NCBI GenBank assembly: GCA_008921705.1
Contig: VFFE01007078.1
Span: 1,608,507-1,672,506, forward strand
Length of the DNA stretch: 64,000 nucleotides
Reading direction: 5' to 3'
From: Burhinus oedicnemus
Lineage: Eukaryota > Chordata > Aves > Charadriiformes > Burhinidae
The notes under the pieces were generated by a model that was given only the letters and a program-made list of their open reading frames with translations, was not told where the DNA came from and made no database searches. Made by a program: the position numbers and the translations under genes. Shown here in pieces: positions 1-14,413 of the stretch. Numbering within the stretch: position 1 is the first letter of the stretch; the number at the start of each line of letters is the position of its first letter.

Positions 1-3000
1 ATTTCAATGTCATGGGCTTAACAGGAGAAGCTGAATAAATAGTCAGATGAACTACACATCAGTATAGCTCAGAGAAACTGCAGAAGCTCCTATAGCCACA
101 AAATAACTGCTAGAAGCAATTTAAAATGAAATTGATTGCACAGAAAAAAATCAATGTGCACAAGTCAGTCCAGAAAAGGGGTGAGTTGTTAGAGGGAAAA
201 TTCTACACATTCCTCTAGACCTTATTAATCAGTTTCATTCTTTTACCAATACACAAAATATTATGCAGTTCCCTCTGGGGCTGTAACAGTACTTGCTGAA
301 GGGAATTAAAGGCAGCATCTGGGCTTGAATGTCCAAACAGTAGTGGTCATGTACAGGGAGTATTGAGGAAAACTTGCTTATCAGCATTTCATCTCCCTTT
401 CCTTACCTTTTTTTTTCCCCCAGGAGGTAAGTCAATTTAAGCTTGACCTTTCTTCTCAGAGGCTAGTGCCATCCAGTCCACCACAGGGGTGGGAGTCACT
501 TGGTAATTTTCTGCTGAATAATAGGCAGCAATCTAACTGATTTAATATGTATCCAAATTAGCTACTTTTAACAAAAAAGAAAGGATGACAGATACAAAAG
601 CATTCATAAATATAATATGGTCTTTAAAGCCAGAAGGTTTTCCTCTGGATTTGGTATTTGTCTTGTTTCTTTTTGCTGAGCCAATTGGATTCAGTTTGTC
701 ATGATGAAAGCTCTCCGGTGTAAAAGAGAATGAAAAATGAATATAGAAAAGTAAACAAACACTTTTTCTTTCCACAAAACTGCTCTATGTATCTCTTTTG
801 TTTAATGTATCCTTCAAAAATGCTTATATGCTTTTCTCATTCCCCTCTGTATGACTTTTTAGAGTGAAAGATTTTTCTGTCCTTATTGAAATGAGAGCAA
901 AAGTTATTAAAAAAAAAAAAAAAAAAGCAGGGAAAGTCTTCAGGTGGAGCTGATTTGCCCTAGGAAAAGCAGCTGCTTTGCAATGTGTACACCATCATCA
1001 GAAAGGCAGAAATTTATAGAAGTATGAAATTATGAGCCGGAAAGTCTTGGCTAGAAACGTACAATAGCTCTCAGAGTATCTGAGTGTTATTTCTGGTCTG
1101 AGTCTTCTAAGAACTTAGGATTTCTCTGGACACTTTTTCTACACTGAAGTATGGTAATGAGAGATTTACTGCTGCATTATCTTAATTAATTCTGTTCACA
1201 AAATTCCACAAAACCAAAATAATATCAAGAAGATGTGAGGCTGGATTAACTAGATTAGATTTACTATTTAAATCCACTTGAAAAACTTTTGCTAAGCACA
1301 AGTACTTTGGAAGTTCAAAAGTTTTAGTTTACACTAGCTAACTTTACTCCTCTATTTTTACGTGTCATCTATATAACAGTTAAGCAAAAATGAAAGTTGC
1401 AAGACAGGTAATTTCCATGTTTATTTGATGAAGAAAATACTATGACTCTTGTAAAGTGTCTCTCTATACCAAAGCAAACAGGAGATACAGTATTTCCTCA
1501 TAATGCAAACCTTCACACCACATGTGTGTATGAGCCAGTATTAATTACAGACAGTTTTCTTCAAAACTTGTTAGTAACATGTTTTTCAATTCAGCTAAAC
1601 TGTAACCCACGTTGTGGCTTTAGCAAAGCCAGCAGAATAATGCCGAGGGTGAATCTGGCTTCACTTAAGAAGCCCTCAAAGAATAATGTGGCTGGATCTA
1701 CTAAGGTGACCAATCTTGAATGGATCTTAATCAATTGATGGCTGAGTCTTTATGAACATACTTTAACTGACATAATCTATGGTAGGTACGAGTAGATAGG
1801 AGGAGATAGGATAGGAGATAAAAGCAGTAACATTATTTATATACAAGGAGCTGATGATTAGGCATTGCTCTATTCTGAACTACACAGGGATTCTGAGGCT
1901 TAGCTGTACTGTAATGGCCAGTCAGTCCTCTAACATGCAGTTAGAACAAATAGTTAAGTATGCTGGTGAGAGAGAACGGAGATGAGTTAGAGAGTAGTAG
2001 ATTTCCTCAGGAATTAAAAAGTAAGAGGCAACAGTTTGCTTCTGGGATCTAAGATATGACCTTTGAAAGCATTAAATTTAACTAAAAAAAGCAGGACTAT
2101 ATTAGCAAAGGGGCAAGATCATGGCATATTGTTGCTAGAACATTATAATCCTTCCTTGGGGCCTGAAATAAAAGTGAAAGTAGGTCACTTCTCTTCATTT
2201 GGATGGGTAATAGTTTGCACATTATCCAATCGAATTATTCTCTTATTAAATATTTCCAGAAAGTATAACCTAAATGTGGCTCGTACACAAATAACTGTCA
2301 AAAAAATGACTTCCAATGCATCAATGAGATGTTTTAACTTGACTCTCTTATAGGTGTGGCAAACGGCAAGGAACCCCAGTTCAGTTCTGTGGGAGGCATA
2401 GCTCTTAGCTCTTGGCTAACACTTAGGCAGAACATGTTTTCTGATTCTATCCCTACCACAATCTGTATGTCACCATCCATGGGTTTAGTTTAAATCAAAT
2501 TGTCCATCAGTGTTCCCCTTTCATGGAGTTATCGTGAGGTTTTAACAAACCAGTGTGTTTATTTACATAGCAATTAGAAATGTGCAAAGTGCTCTATTAA
2601 AAATAAACTGGCATGTTTATTTTCAAACTTTCAGATGAAAAGTACTAAGTAGAGATTTACGGGTTTTGTCTTGTCAATCCACCAATGTAACAGAAGCATG
2701 AAATGTGAAAGGTATATTCCTACTGCTTTATCAGTAATTTCAAGAAACATGTGCCTGATGTTCCTTCTGTATGTTAAGAATGCCTTGAAACTGAAATGCT
2801 GACTTCATAGTCATCATAAGGAGACATGCTTTTATGACCACATAATATAAGATGTAAGTATTCTAAATTATTCTGAGCTCCAAAACACTCTTATTCCTTA
2901 ATGATCAGCAGATCTGAATAAATGTATTACATTGATCAGCTCTTTGTTATTATAACCCTGCCTGCAGGAATTAAAAAACAGGGTGATGAGAGGAAAAACA

Positions 3001-6000
3001 CCATCCAAATAGTTGCGAAGATTGTTCAGTCCTTAGTGGAGTGGATTTATATTTGTAAAATATTCCCCTTTAGAATGCATAATTTTATTTGTTTTTAAGG
3101 GAATTAAATTTCAGTTTGGTTAGAATACTTGGTGGAAGAAGGGAACTGGATTGGACTTGGAATCCAATATTTATTGATCTGCGTTGTTCTAATGTGCTTT
3201 TGGTTGTATTCCATCTACCCTATGGAGAGATGGTAGGTCAAACGGTATTGGCACTACCAATATAGATATTGTGTTACATAGAGCTTCATGCACTCAGTCA
3301 ATGGAGAGGTTTTCAATTAAGCTGCTCTATAATGATTTGCTGGCCTCTGGAAGTTCGTACATAATTAAAGATAAACTAGTAAATTAAGTGCAAATTTCAA
3401 GCATAGTTCTATAATTCTGCTAATTTTTTTGTCAATAAAGTGTTTTTTAATTCCATCTTTTAGATGATATAAAAATGACTTTGCCTTTATGAACACCATA
3501 TCTCAAGGATTAGCTATTTTATCCCTTTTCTTTTTTTTCCATATAATTTTTAATTCCAAATGTAGATACTGTATTGAGAAGGCCAGACCAATAAGAACCT
3601 GGATTAGATCTAAAATTCTGTAATGTCCAGAAAAAGAAGTACTTGGTTCCTAGTGCTTAGATTTACCTCTGCTGTCATATTATCCTTCAATTGTAAAGAT
3701 TTATTTTGCCTGGACCAGTTCCAAACTAAACCTTAATTTTGCAGTTTCAACAGATGCTGATATTTTCACATAAAAAGGATTCATTTGCATTTTTAGGGAA
3801 CATCCACACCTAAGTTTAATACCTAATTTTACATACTTGTAAGGAAGACTCTCTCTTGATGATAAATGTATAAAATACTGTAGTAGAGCTGACAAATTAT
3901 TTGCAAAGTATAGCTCTCAATCAGTCAAGTCAGATCAGAACTGTAAATACAATCTGCATTAATATGGGGAAAGAGCAGATCTGAAATGTTATTAATCAGT
4001 CTGTGACTGACGACAGTCATCGCTACATTTAAAGTTGACAGAGGGGAGAGGAGGGTGGGAGAAAGGAAGCGGAAGGAACAACATGGAGTCTACTGCAGAC
4101 ATGTTGTCCGTGTGACACCTGAAAAAGTCCACCTTTTCCATGGGATTCTTGGAAAAGCCCACAGATTGATGTGAATTTGGACTCTGCAAGTGTAAAGGAA
4201 GTAGCTTTGCTGTGAAATGTGTTGCTTGCCAGACTAACCATAAAATATTAATCGAAAACAAAAACCAGCTAAAATATAGGTGCAGAGTAAAAGATTTAAT
4301 TTTCTTAATTTATCTACAGAACATTTTTAAGCCTGCTGTATGTCACTTTAGCCTGTCAAATGTTATGATAATAAAACTACTTTTATTCTCTTCCCTCTTC
4401 TCATCCACTGCTTAAAATATCCCAGCCAGCAGAATAGATTTGCATTTTCTGCTCCGTAGAACTTGATAAGAAAGTGTTCAGTCTTAGGAAGGTGCCTAGA
4501 ACTTGCCTGGCCCTGCTTTGTACAGGAATCATTTAGCACCAGAGGAGATTAGGCAGTAGAATCAATATATTTGTTCTATTTTTGCCACGCTACAAAGAAA
4601 TCTAGAGTCTCTTAAACTTTGGGGAAAGTTTGAAATATATTTTTGGTACTATCACTGTGTAGTTTCCTTTCTGTGGAAAATAATGTCAGCCCTGCACTCC
4701 ACTTTCCAGTCAGTGCCTAAAGGGACAGTGTCTTCATCTGTTCCTTTCTATTTATGGCATGACCGAGGATAATTAATGCTTTTAAACAACTTGCCAATTT
4801 GTTTCTAAAGGTCAGAAAAGATCTGCTCAGCTTGTTGAAGCTTCATTTATGAGATTTAATTTTTCCAGATGTGGAAAGAAAATTAAAAATTATGTCCACT
4901 GTATTATATCTACAGCAAAAGCGCTTTTGTGTAGATTTTCAACATTTTTCCATCAACAAAATTTTAAAAGTACATTGTCATTTAAATGAGACTTCTATTT
5001 TTTGAATGGTGCACATAGATCCATCATCATGTTTATTGCTTTTAAAAAGTTAACTTGACAGAACATGACAACTGTGATGGTGCTTCTGGTGCAAATGCTC
5101 CCTGAATAGACTTTGGGACTTGCCAAGGGAGATACAGAAGGGGCCGCTGCTTTGAATGCCTGTGGAAAACTATGAAATATTTAGAGGTTGTTTTGGGACG
5201 TGGTGTAATCAGTATGCCTGGAGTACAGACAAATGCACACCCTGAGTTTGAAGAGACTTCATCTCTGATCTAACTGTCCAAGATCAGTGTGAAGCCATAC
5301 TGAACTTCAGATTTCAGACAAAACTTTTATAAATTATGAGTAGATTATCTAAAGTGCTGGTGCACTGTGGTATCAACTTGTTTGACACTAGCAAGATTTT
5401 TGCATCCAAACCATCATAGCCAGGTTATTGTTCATAAGGTATAAATATGTACCATCTTGAAACAGGTGCATTGATATAAACTTACTCCTCAGCTAATATG
5501 AAGAACCACAGCTCATTTAATACGAGAAGTAATTGATAGCTCTTTATGGGTCCCAAGTGGCAGCTATTTTCAGTAGATAGTGATTATCTCACAAAGGATG
5601 GGCAAAGGATATGAAAATATGCTTCCCCTTTTGAACAGGATAACATTCACACTCAGAGCTTAAAATAACCAACTTTTTGGCATTGCTTTACTTCAGTGAA
5701 TAAAGCTTTGTAGGAATGCAGCAGATCAAATCATGCTGAAAGACTCTGTATTAGATGTTTTCCAGTACTACATTGAATCTGTAATTACTAGTTATAACTC
5801 TCCTGCTGACCATTTGAATCTTCTTCATATGAAGTGCATGTGCACACATTCTCGTAAGATAATTACACATAACACTGTAAATGCCCAGTTGCTCAAAGGA
5901 TATTCTTTACTTTTCTGGGTCTGTCCTCCATCTCCACCAAAAGCTAAGCTAAACTTTGGTACAACCACGTTATGCAGCATCCGTATGCAGCTAATGCCAC

Positions 6001-9000
6001 TTTGGCCATCTTGTACTGTGGAGGAGAACATATTTCACTTGTTTCTTTTAATCCACTATTCTGTGGAGAAAAATGTAAAGCCAGCAAAACAATTATTTTA
6101 GCATTTGCCTTTGAATAAAATTCTATGCTTCCTTTGTGTTTTGAAACATGCATTTCGGACTGGGTAAAACAGTTGTCTTAGTTCTTCCTACAAATCTTGA
6201 ATTGATTGCAATAATTTTTAACTTAAGCAGTAATTGCTTTTTCTCATCCTTTTTTAATGTCTTTGTTCCACTTGCAGAGAGATTTTCTGTACTCAGCAAG
6301 TCTTAAAACAACTATTGCCAACATCTGATTCTTGAAGATAAGTAGTAAATGGTACCGTGACTAGCTCAAGACTGCAGTACCCTGTAAGCCCAGGGTGACG
6401 TGCATGCACTGCAGTCATACCGACTGCCTAAGGCAGTACTAGGATTGTCTATTCGACTGGAAGACTGATTTTTTTTTTTTATTCTGTCCTGAATATTTTT
6501 GCTGTCTGGCACTTGCACCAATGCCATGAGCAGCATATCATCACAGTGTCTGAAATCAAAACAGTGAAGTTCTGATGTTAGTTCTTAGCACTTTTAAGAT
6601 ATTCTGCCCCTGAGTTTGTTGCTTCTTCCTACATTTTCATCAACATTCTGGAGTTACTGCAAAGATTACAGGACCCACAGATATCTGCCTCCTTTATGGA
6701 GGACAAAAAAGAAAAGAAAATAGTCAAAATCACCTTCTACCAGAAAGCCAATGACAGAAATACCAAATATTCTGAAAAGTCTTAACTAGATAACTGTCAG
6801 AGTGTACCAAACAAGGAAATTGAGCCATGCCAAACCCTCCAGAAATAAAATTCCTGATTTTGAAAAAAGTTAAAAGTTCCTTTGCAGAAGGATACACTTT
6901 CAGACATACTATCTGAAACTTCAGTAAGATACACTATTCTAACCAGAGCTCAAGCTATACTTTTCTCCAGTGTTGACAACACCTCTACCAGTCTCAATTA
7001 CTCAATCATCCTCAGGAATGCAATGTGAATCATAACAGATGGCAGCCTGTGGTTTCATTGAATCAATAATGTAGGCAGTATATCACACAACACTGAGGAT
7101 TTTTTTAAGGAAAAAAGCCATGCTGCAAATAATCTAAGAATGGCCTTGATTTACATCCAGCAATCCCATAAGCGGGATGGTATAATATATCTAGCATTTT
7201 CTGTATTTTTTATTCCATTTCCTATCTTGTCCCTCATTAATATAATGTATGTAAGCATCTAAAAGAAAGATTTTACAGATTAAAATATACTTAGCATCCA
7301 GCTATGTTAGCAATGATTAGATGGCAAAGATAAAAAGGAGTGTTATGAGGGCATGGTACTCCGTGGTTTTGCTCTGTGCTACAGCAGGTAAACTTCCACA
7401 GTTAGAATAAAGATGGTCAAAGTTTTTACTGCTACAACTACATTTTTTTCACTGTAACCATTTGTTATTTAGCAGAAAAATCTGGTTCAGAAAATGCAAA
7501 ATGGATTAAATAATTGCAAGGATAGAACCAGTCTAATAGCCCTCCATGCACACTATAGGTGATTGTATATTGGCTTTGCACAATGCATAGGTTACTCAGA
7601 ATAATATTAGAGGTCTTTAATATACAAACATGAAGTGAGTGCCTTGAGACCAGTCTTTTAAATGCCCATGGTAAATAGGCAATCTGAAAATAATTTACTG
7701 CTTTCTCATCTTACCTTCAAAAGCTGTTAGGAAAGGGCAGCTGCTAGTGCTTTTCTGAAGGATCAAGAATGGTTTTAGAAGAAAAAATATCTTCTCGTAA
7801 TCAAGGTAAGTTTGGTGGCTGTGGTGCCTTCTTAATACAATGGGAGGGATAGAAATCAAAGCAATTCTGTCTAATTTGAATTGCTCAGTCATCCACTTAC
7901 TCTCTTTGTCATGAAGCACCTCCACCACAGCAGCAAGAACCATGCAACTCTGAAAGTGCTCCTGCCTGCTGCAGCAGCTGTGATAAAGCTGAAGTCTGAG
8001 CCAGGGATGGCAGCAGGCATGAGGGAGAAAAAACCCAACAGTGTTATAGTATGGAAATTAGACTCCTTATTCTGAGTATGTGATTGAAGGAGACTAGCTT
8101 CTAGATTTTTTTGGTCTGACTGAAGCAAAACTGAGTTATGGCAGGTGGAGGGAAATCCTGGGAGGAACTCTCTGTACGTTAAAGGCTTCTAAGGGGTTCA
8201 GCTAAACACTCTCAGTCTGTAAGGTCTTTTGCCTAAAAAACTATTAATATTACTGCTCAGTTTGTCTTCTCTGGCTTGAAAATTAAATTGGGGTATTGCA
8301 CATGGAGGCTGTGGCATTCACCTGAAGAGGACTGCAGTATTATGATAAGAAAAATCTAGTAGTCTCATTCCTGTTGCACCAACTAATGATAGCTGATTTT
8401 TTTTCCCCCTATTAATCTTAAACCAATCTGTAATCATGAATGGCTTAATGTCGTGCAGCACTCACTGGTCTACTGTTCAGAGAAAGATGAATAATATGTA
8501 ATTGGAATAATTTAGCAAGATTTAAATTTTTACCCCATAAGAGGGAATTTTGATTGCAGAACGTTTTCTCCCTGGAGATACACTTACACGACTAATCTCA
8601 GAGGAAAAACTTTTTATGTAATTATGAAAAGATATAATAAAATTCTTGTGCACTTCTTAGTTTTATGTTATCTCTGCTTATATCAAACCAAGTTGGAAAT
8701 AGTATAATTAAGGTTTTGGAATAAACATTTTCCTATGTACTGTAAGGGAGCACAGGAGTAATTGAGGAGGCAGATTAAGCCCTTGTGATATGAACTACAG
8801 ACAGCTCTGTGAAAAATGCTAAATCTTGCGTAGCTCTGATATCCATCCTGAATTATGATTCCTTAATGGTGACCAGGCATAGACGGACTGATGGAACTGA
8901 ATTATAAAATACAGTCATTTTCTGCAGCTGTCACGTCTAGAAGGAATAAAAAGTCATCTGATTTAAGTTACTATATGTAAGAACACATAAAATTGTCCCT

Positions 9001-9425
9001 ATGTTTGCTTCCAGTTAGGTTTTCTGAAAAGAGAGCATTTGTACCACTTGCACACTTGGTTTAGGCTTTAGAATCCTGAGTTATGCTCTGACCTTCTTCA
9101 GATTGGCTTGCTACTTATTTTTGGGAGTATCTCAGAGCTGTGTTGGTTTAATCCATGCATCTTTGAAGGACATAACTGACCAGCCTTAGCCCTGAGTGAC
9201 AGCGACATTGCTTCGGCCTTCTGAACTGCTGCCTCCTGGGTACCCCGCAGTCCCTGCCTGTGCACGGCAGCAGCCGGCTCAGTCTGCGCTTGTGCATTTG
9301 GGTACTCTGTCACCCCTCCATGGCTCTAGCCCTTCATGTTGGTACAGTCGATTTGAACAGGCCTGGCCTAACACCAGTTCTAACGGAAGCAGATTTTTTT
9401 AAATTTTTTTTTAAAAATGCATACA
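1..9425. other. Intergenic DNA, no gene seen
   Basis: AT-rich non-coding sequence. Open reading frames here are short (the longest about 120 codons), lack recognisable domains and are not flanked by convincing splice sites. A run of 18 A lies at 909-926. A more GC-rich patch at about 9180-9350 just precedes the CR1 element, but it has no CpG-island character and no recognisable coding content. Confidence 0.6.
909..926. repeat. Poly(A) homopolymer, 18 A
   Basis: Uninterrupted run of 18 A. There is no upstream polyadenylation signal and no flanking duplication that would mark it as a retrocopy tail, so it is recorded only as a simple repeat. Confidence 0.8.
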
Positions 9426-10082
9426 ATGCTGACTGATAATGAACCAGCAGTGTGCCCAGGTGGCCAGGAAGGCCAGTAACATCCTGGCTTGTATCAGAAA
9501 CAGTGTGACCAGCAGGACTAGGGAAGCGACCATCCCCCTGTACTTGGCACTGGTGACGCCCCACCTCCATTACTGTTCTCAGTTTTGGGCCCCTCACTCC
9601 AAGAAAGACATTGAGATTCTGGAGCGTGTTCAGAGAAGGGCAGTGAAGATGGTGAAGGGTCTAGAGAAGAAGTCTTATGAGGAGCAGCTGAGGGAATTAG
9701 GGTTGTTTAGTCTGGAGGAAAGGAGGTTGAGGGGAGACCTTATTGCTCTCTACAACTACCTGAAAGGAGTTTGTAGCGAGGTGGGGGTCGATTTCTTCTC
9801 CCAAGTAACAAGCGATAGGACAAGAGGAAACAGCCTCAAGTTGCACCAGGGGAGGTTTAGATTGGAGATTAGGAAAAAATTCTTCACCGAAAGAGTTATC
9901 AGGCATTGGAACAAGCTGCCCAGGGAAGTGGTTGAGTCACCATCCCTGGGAGGTATTTAAAAGACATGTAGATGTGGCACTGAGGGACATGGTTTAGTGC
10001 TGGACTTGGCAGTGTTAGGTTAACAGCTAGGCTCAATGATCTTAAAGGTCTTTTCCAACCTAAACAATTCTATGATTCTATG
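9426..10082 (+). mobile_element. CR1 LINE, 5'-truncated copy, sense orientation
   Basis: About 650 bp of the 3' end of a chicken-repeat-1 (CR1) non-LTR retrotransposon. It contains the C-terminal part of the ORF2 reverse-transcriptase protein, then the short 3' UTR (GATCTTAAAGGTC, TTTTCCAACCTAAA), and ends in two copies of the octamer ATTCTATG at 10067-10082, the hallmark CR1 3' end in birds. Heavy 5' truncation is usual for the family. The 5' limit is approximate: CR1-like sequence is clear from about 9436, just after an A/T-rich stretch. A related, shorter copy lies at 62942-63363. Confidence 0.93.
9439..9960 (+). pseudogene. CR1 ORF2 C-terminal fragment (reverse transcriptase 3' part)
   Basis: An open frame of 173 codons that matches the C-terminal region of CR1 ORF2. 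It has the conserved stretches [58 protein letters not shown] and LPREVVESP. The polymerase catalytic motifs and the N-terminal endonuclease are absent because of the 5' truncation, so this cannot be an active enzyme. The frame ends early: next to the codons for SPSLG there is one extra G (CCCTGGGAGG) compared with the copy at 63 kb (CCCTGGAGG), which shifts the frame into a TAA at 9958. The ATG at 9439 is an internal methionine, not an authentic start. Confidence 0.9.
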
Positions 10083-13000
10083 TGATGACATTATTTATAC
10101 TCTGTGCATGGCTTCCAGGTAATTGCTGTTTCAGGTGGCCACACTGAATGTAATTAAATGAGAGCCTTCTCCTCTCTTATACTCTTTGGAAAGAGTATCT
10201 GAGTTCTTTCCAGCTCTTGCTAGCAATTTATAAATGGTCTTGGTAGCAGAATTGGTACTGGAAAGTTTTATAACCATAGACCATGCCAGCATTGTTATTA
10301 TATAGCAATACTGAAAGCTCAAGGTGAATAGCTGCATTTTGTAACAAATCAGTCTGAATATCTGCTACTGATCTTTCTGTAGGCCATTTACTTATACATA
10401 CCTAAATCCCAGCTGTGTTTCAATCATCTAATAATGGAAAGAGTAGCTAAACGCATTTATTTCTTGTGAATGTCAACTATCTTTTCTACCATGATACTAT
10501 TTCACTGAAGCTTTCCTGGAGCAAGTAGCTTGTTTCTGCAGTCTCTTAATATTACCATAATTTGAAATGGAATCTTCTACTCTGTCTCACTCTCGGAGAA
10601 ATTTTCTTAAAGGAGATAAACATCCTTCTTTTTCACTTCTTCAGTGGTGGGCAATTTTTTCCTTTTTTTTTTTCAACTAACAATACAGATATGTATTAAC
10701 AGATTTTGACTCTTTGCAATGTACTTTGAGATTACAGTAGGGCAGCTGGGAGCAGGATTCAGCATGCTGGATCCAGGTAATGAAAAAATGAGTGGCAAAA
10801 CAGATTAGTGTCTGATTTACCCCATTGATCTAGCAAAGTATTTCTAATGATAGGTTAGTGATAAACAACTGGAAACGTCATTAACTTTGCAAAAGAGTAA
10901 AATTAAACAGTGCAATAAATGAAGCACATCTTATAAATGCATTTGTTTTAAGATTTTTACAGTGTAGTTAAATTAGCCATATATGGTTTGGTTACAGCCC
11001 TCTAAACATTTTATGAAGTTAGAAATGGGACTTCCATGAAAAATGTATTGGTGGCTTTCAGAAGTTTGTTACTCAACAACAAACAAGCCTTTGGGTTTTT
11101 TCAGACATCATTTCTTAATACTTGATTTTCTGCCTCACTCAAATTAAATTGCATAGCATTTAACTATGGGTGAGATCTCTTATTTTCACTTACTTGATCC
11201 TTAGAAATTGCTTAGTTGCTTTTGTTTGTTTTTAGAGGAATTCTCCTTCAGGCAGCCTCAGGCTTTGGTAATGTCAACCTGAATGTTCTAAGTATTGAAA
11301 AAGGAATTTAGAAGGTGAGTGCATGTGAAAATGTTAAAATAATGATTATTTCTACCTCTGCTGGTTATGCTATTTTGTGTTTAAATATTCTGTTTTCACT
11401 GGTCTGTGGAAAACTGTAATCATATTAAACAAGGTTAGGCACCCTTTAGGTGCAGTTTATGTGTTATCTGACCACTTTTAAAGACTTTGAGATTATAAGG
11501 AAGATATAAGTCCTCATAACTGTCAAACAAGGAAGGGCTATAATTTAATGTAGTCCTACTGCTAGATTAAAAGAAGCATTAAATAAAGCAAGAGGTGGAT
11601 CTGACAGTGACTGAGACTTCTAAAATATGATATTCATTTATATGGCAATTAATGTAAACTAAGGTCAGCTGTGAATGGACTGTTTACTCCTGTATTTAAA
11701 AATAAAATAATCTGCATGAGGAAAGAAAAGAACAGACCAGATGGAGAAGCTGCTAAAGAAACACAAAAAGAACTGAGCATTATTTTATATATAATATCTG
11801 TTCCTAAAAAACTAATTATTTCTTCAGTAGCCATCCATCATGGGTAAATTTGGCAAAGAAAGAATCAGAGATTAGCAAATATGATAGAAATAAACAGTTT
11901 GAATTTCTTTAGCAAATGAACTAAAAGCTGTTATATCCACCTAGGTGTATCAACTGCAAAAGTATTATCTTAACACAACACTGCAGAAAGCACCTTACGG
12001 TTACAATTAGTCTTTTGCATCTTACTGGGATGCTTAGCAACAAGGCAGCACATGTGGGGGATAGCAAATATTCTCTATCTTAACAAATATTTGTTGGAAA
12101 TCAGATTGCAAGCTAAAATGGCTTCCCAAGGTGTCAGTCCTCAGACAAAAACAAATCTGATGTTGTGCCAGTGCCATATTCCCAAGATTATTGTTACCAA
12201 ATGAATGCCATCAGGATACTAACCAGATTTTCCCTCTAGTTTGAATCCACTCTGGCCCTCACTTATACCTGAATAAACAGTGTCTAAATACGATTGCTGA
12301 TGATCTGCAATTCTTTTGCACTTTGTATGAAATTGCTATCATATGCTCCAGCAGCAGAAAGACTGCTTTCATTCAATTGCCAGTGTTGCCAATTAACACT
12401 AAATCCATGTGCAGTCATGGATTTCATAAATGGAGATTACCAGTCACTCTTGCATTCACAATGACGAACAGGTGCTGGACAGATTGGTTGCACTTCCACA
12501 GTGGGTGTGCTGGGGAAGTCATTCTTTCTCCCCATCCAGAAGCATTTGGGAAACTTTTGGAGTAAAAAATACTCATGTTCAAAAATTTCTAGTTGCTCGG
12601 GTACAAATTTCCAGAGTCCCACATTAAAAGAAAGCCTCTTCTTCAAAACTTTGATGGTAACTTTGAGTTAATCCCTAAAAACGTTACTCTCACTTCTGCA
12701 GCACGGCTTTGCCATTTGCAGTTACTGATCCTTATTAAATCCCGATGGACCCTCATCTTGGAAAAGATGTTGCCTAATGGCAGGATATTAGCAGTGAATA
12801 GAGTATGCAAACATGTCTTCATTCCTGCTGTTGCTTAATCTTTTGTTGTCTAAAGGCAGTCAGGATTCCTACAAATACCGTTGTTCATGCTCTCACATGA
12901 AAGCAAACATCTCAGGCTGCCACCTGGGCAAGGTTAGTGCTTGCTGTGCTAGAATTACGCGCGAGGTAAATCTTACTGTAAGTTTGAAAACACCATGTGC

Positions 13001-13911
13001 CTTACTCTTAGACATTAACATACCTTGAAATAAGTTCTTAACCATTATCCCCCAACTGGTAAGAAGCATCAAAAGGAAAACCAGTTTCTGACCTAACAGC
13101 AGAAAATAAAAGATTTGTAGACCTATTTCCTTTGCGTTATTTCAGGTAGCGATCATTTGCTGATATAACAGCCACCCACCCACACTTTATCAGAAAAAAA
13201 TGGTTGTGCAGCGTGGTCATCTCACATGCAGAGATCAAAGATGTGATTTCCCTGAATAAAGTTATGACTAATACTTCAAGTCACAAGGATTCCTGTGATC
13301 TGCTTTGGCTTGCATATCTCGACAGAATAGAAATGAAGTAACAACAGTAATATTTTGTGCTGGAGCTCCGCATTATTTAAGGGACTTCTTGACTTAGTAC
13401 TGTACTTGTTGACTGATAGATTCTGTATTTATCTTTAAAATGTGATACAAATATGTTACATCTTTTGTTCCATATTTTAGCATTTGGGTTTTTTATATAA
13501 GAATTCATTTGTTGCCAATGTATTTGGAGATAGTGGGGCCAGGGAATCCAAACTAGTATTTGCAGCATGAGCACTCCAAGCCTCAATCAGATGTCATTTC
13601 TCTATTAAGTAGACAGTGGAAACTGCGAGTCCTTAATGTTTACGCATTAACAGAGTCTATTTTGCCGCTTTAACTACAGACCTAAGAGCATCTGTGGGCA
13701 CATAATATCAGAACTTCTGTGAGGTTTTTGTTGTTTTTTTAACAAAGCAACTTTTTACACTTGTAGCTATAGAGTTGACAGAGATTTCGCATAGTAGAGT
13801 GAACTACAGTGTTTGGCCTGAGTTGTAGTGTGTACTGTAATATTATGCTTTGAGACCCATGTCCCAGGTAAGCCCTGACAGTCAGCCATTTGGTGTCCTC
13901 GCATCTTTAGT
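10083..13911. other. Intergenic DNA, no gene seen
   Basis: AT-rich sequence between CR1 remnants. Only short uncharacterised frames of about 60-80 codons occur. Nothing resembles an exon, structural RNA or young repeat. Confidence 0.6.
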
Positions 13912-13941
13912 GTCATAGAATCACAGAATCGTTTTGGCCCA
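13912..13941 (-). mobile_element. CR1 3'-end remnant, antisense
   Basis: The sequence TCATAGAATCACAGAATCG, followed by TTTTGGCC, is the reverse complement of the CR1 3' terminus (octamer tail plus the last UTR bases). Only about 30 bp remain recognisable; the rest has decayed or was never inserted. It faces the sense remnant at 14414-14466. Confidence 0.6.
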
Positions 13942-14054
13942 CATGTCAGAGCCAAGTAAAGAGAGAAATATCTTTCTTATCTGGGTTTCTTAGAGAGGGA
14001 CCTAGGACTGTAAACAGGAGTGAACTAACACGTAACTGGGATTTCTGTGGTCTG

Positions 14055-14138
14055 ACAGTGTAGCTCCCCTTGGTTTTGTTATGTTAGCGTACCTACATGC
14101 TATGTTAGCAAAACAAAACTGAGGGGCAGCTACACTGT
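14055..14138. repeat. Long imperfect hairpin (inverted repeat)
   Basis: The arms 14055-14090 and 14101-14138 are largely complementary. The outer 11 bases (ACAGTGTAGCT against AGCTACACTGT) pair perfectly, followed by CCCCT/AGGGG and TTTTGTT/AACAAAA blocks with a few mismatches and one bulged G. The predicted stem is about 35 bp with a loop of about 10 nt. No 8-bp or TA target duplication is visible at the ends, so a DNA-transposon origin (MITE) is not demonstrated. Its size is similar to that of a microRNA precursor. Confidence 0.8.
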
Positions 14139-14173
14139 TTATATGTATATGCATATAAATATATACATATAAA
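14138..14173. repeat. AT-rich perfect inverted repeat, 13-bp arms
   Basis: TTTATATGTATAT at 14138-14150 and its exact reverse complement ATATACATATAAA at 14161-14173 are separated by 10 bases. It abuts the preceding long hairpin directly, giving two adjacent cruciform-capable structures. Confidence 0.85.
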
Positions 14174-14413
14174 GAAATATAATAGATTAGTGACTAGTAC
14201 TTCCTAGAATACTAACGTCAGTTATGTTTTGTTCATTTCTCCCCAGAAGAGGGCCTAATGAAGAACTTCCGGGGGTGTCATATGTAGGAAGAAAATCCTT
14301 TCTTTTTTACTTCTCTTCCACCTGAATTTCAGTGATTTTATGATTTGACTGGAGGAGAGAGTTTAGACTGAGAGATGTTTAGATATTCCACAGGGCATCT
14401 AAGTGTCTTCATT

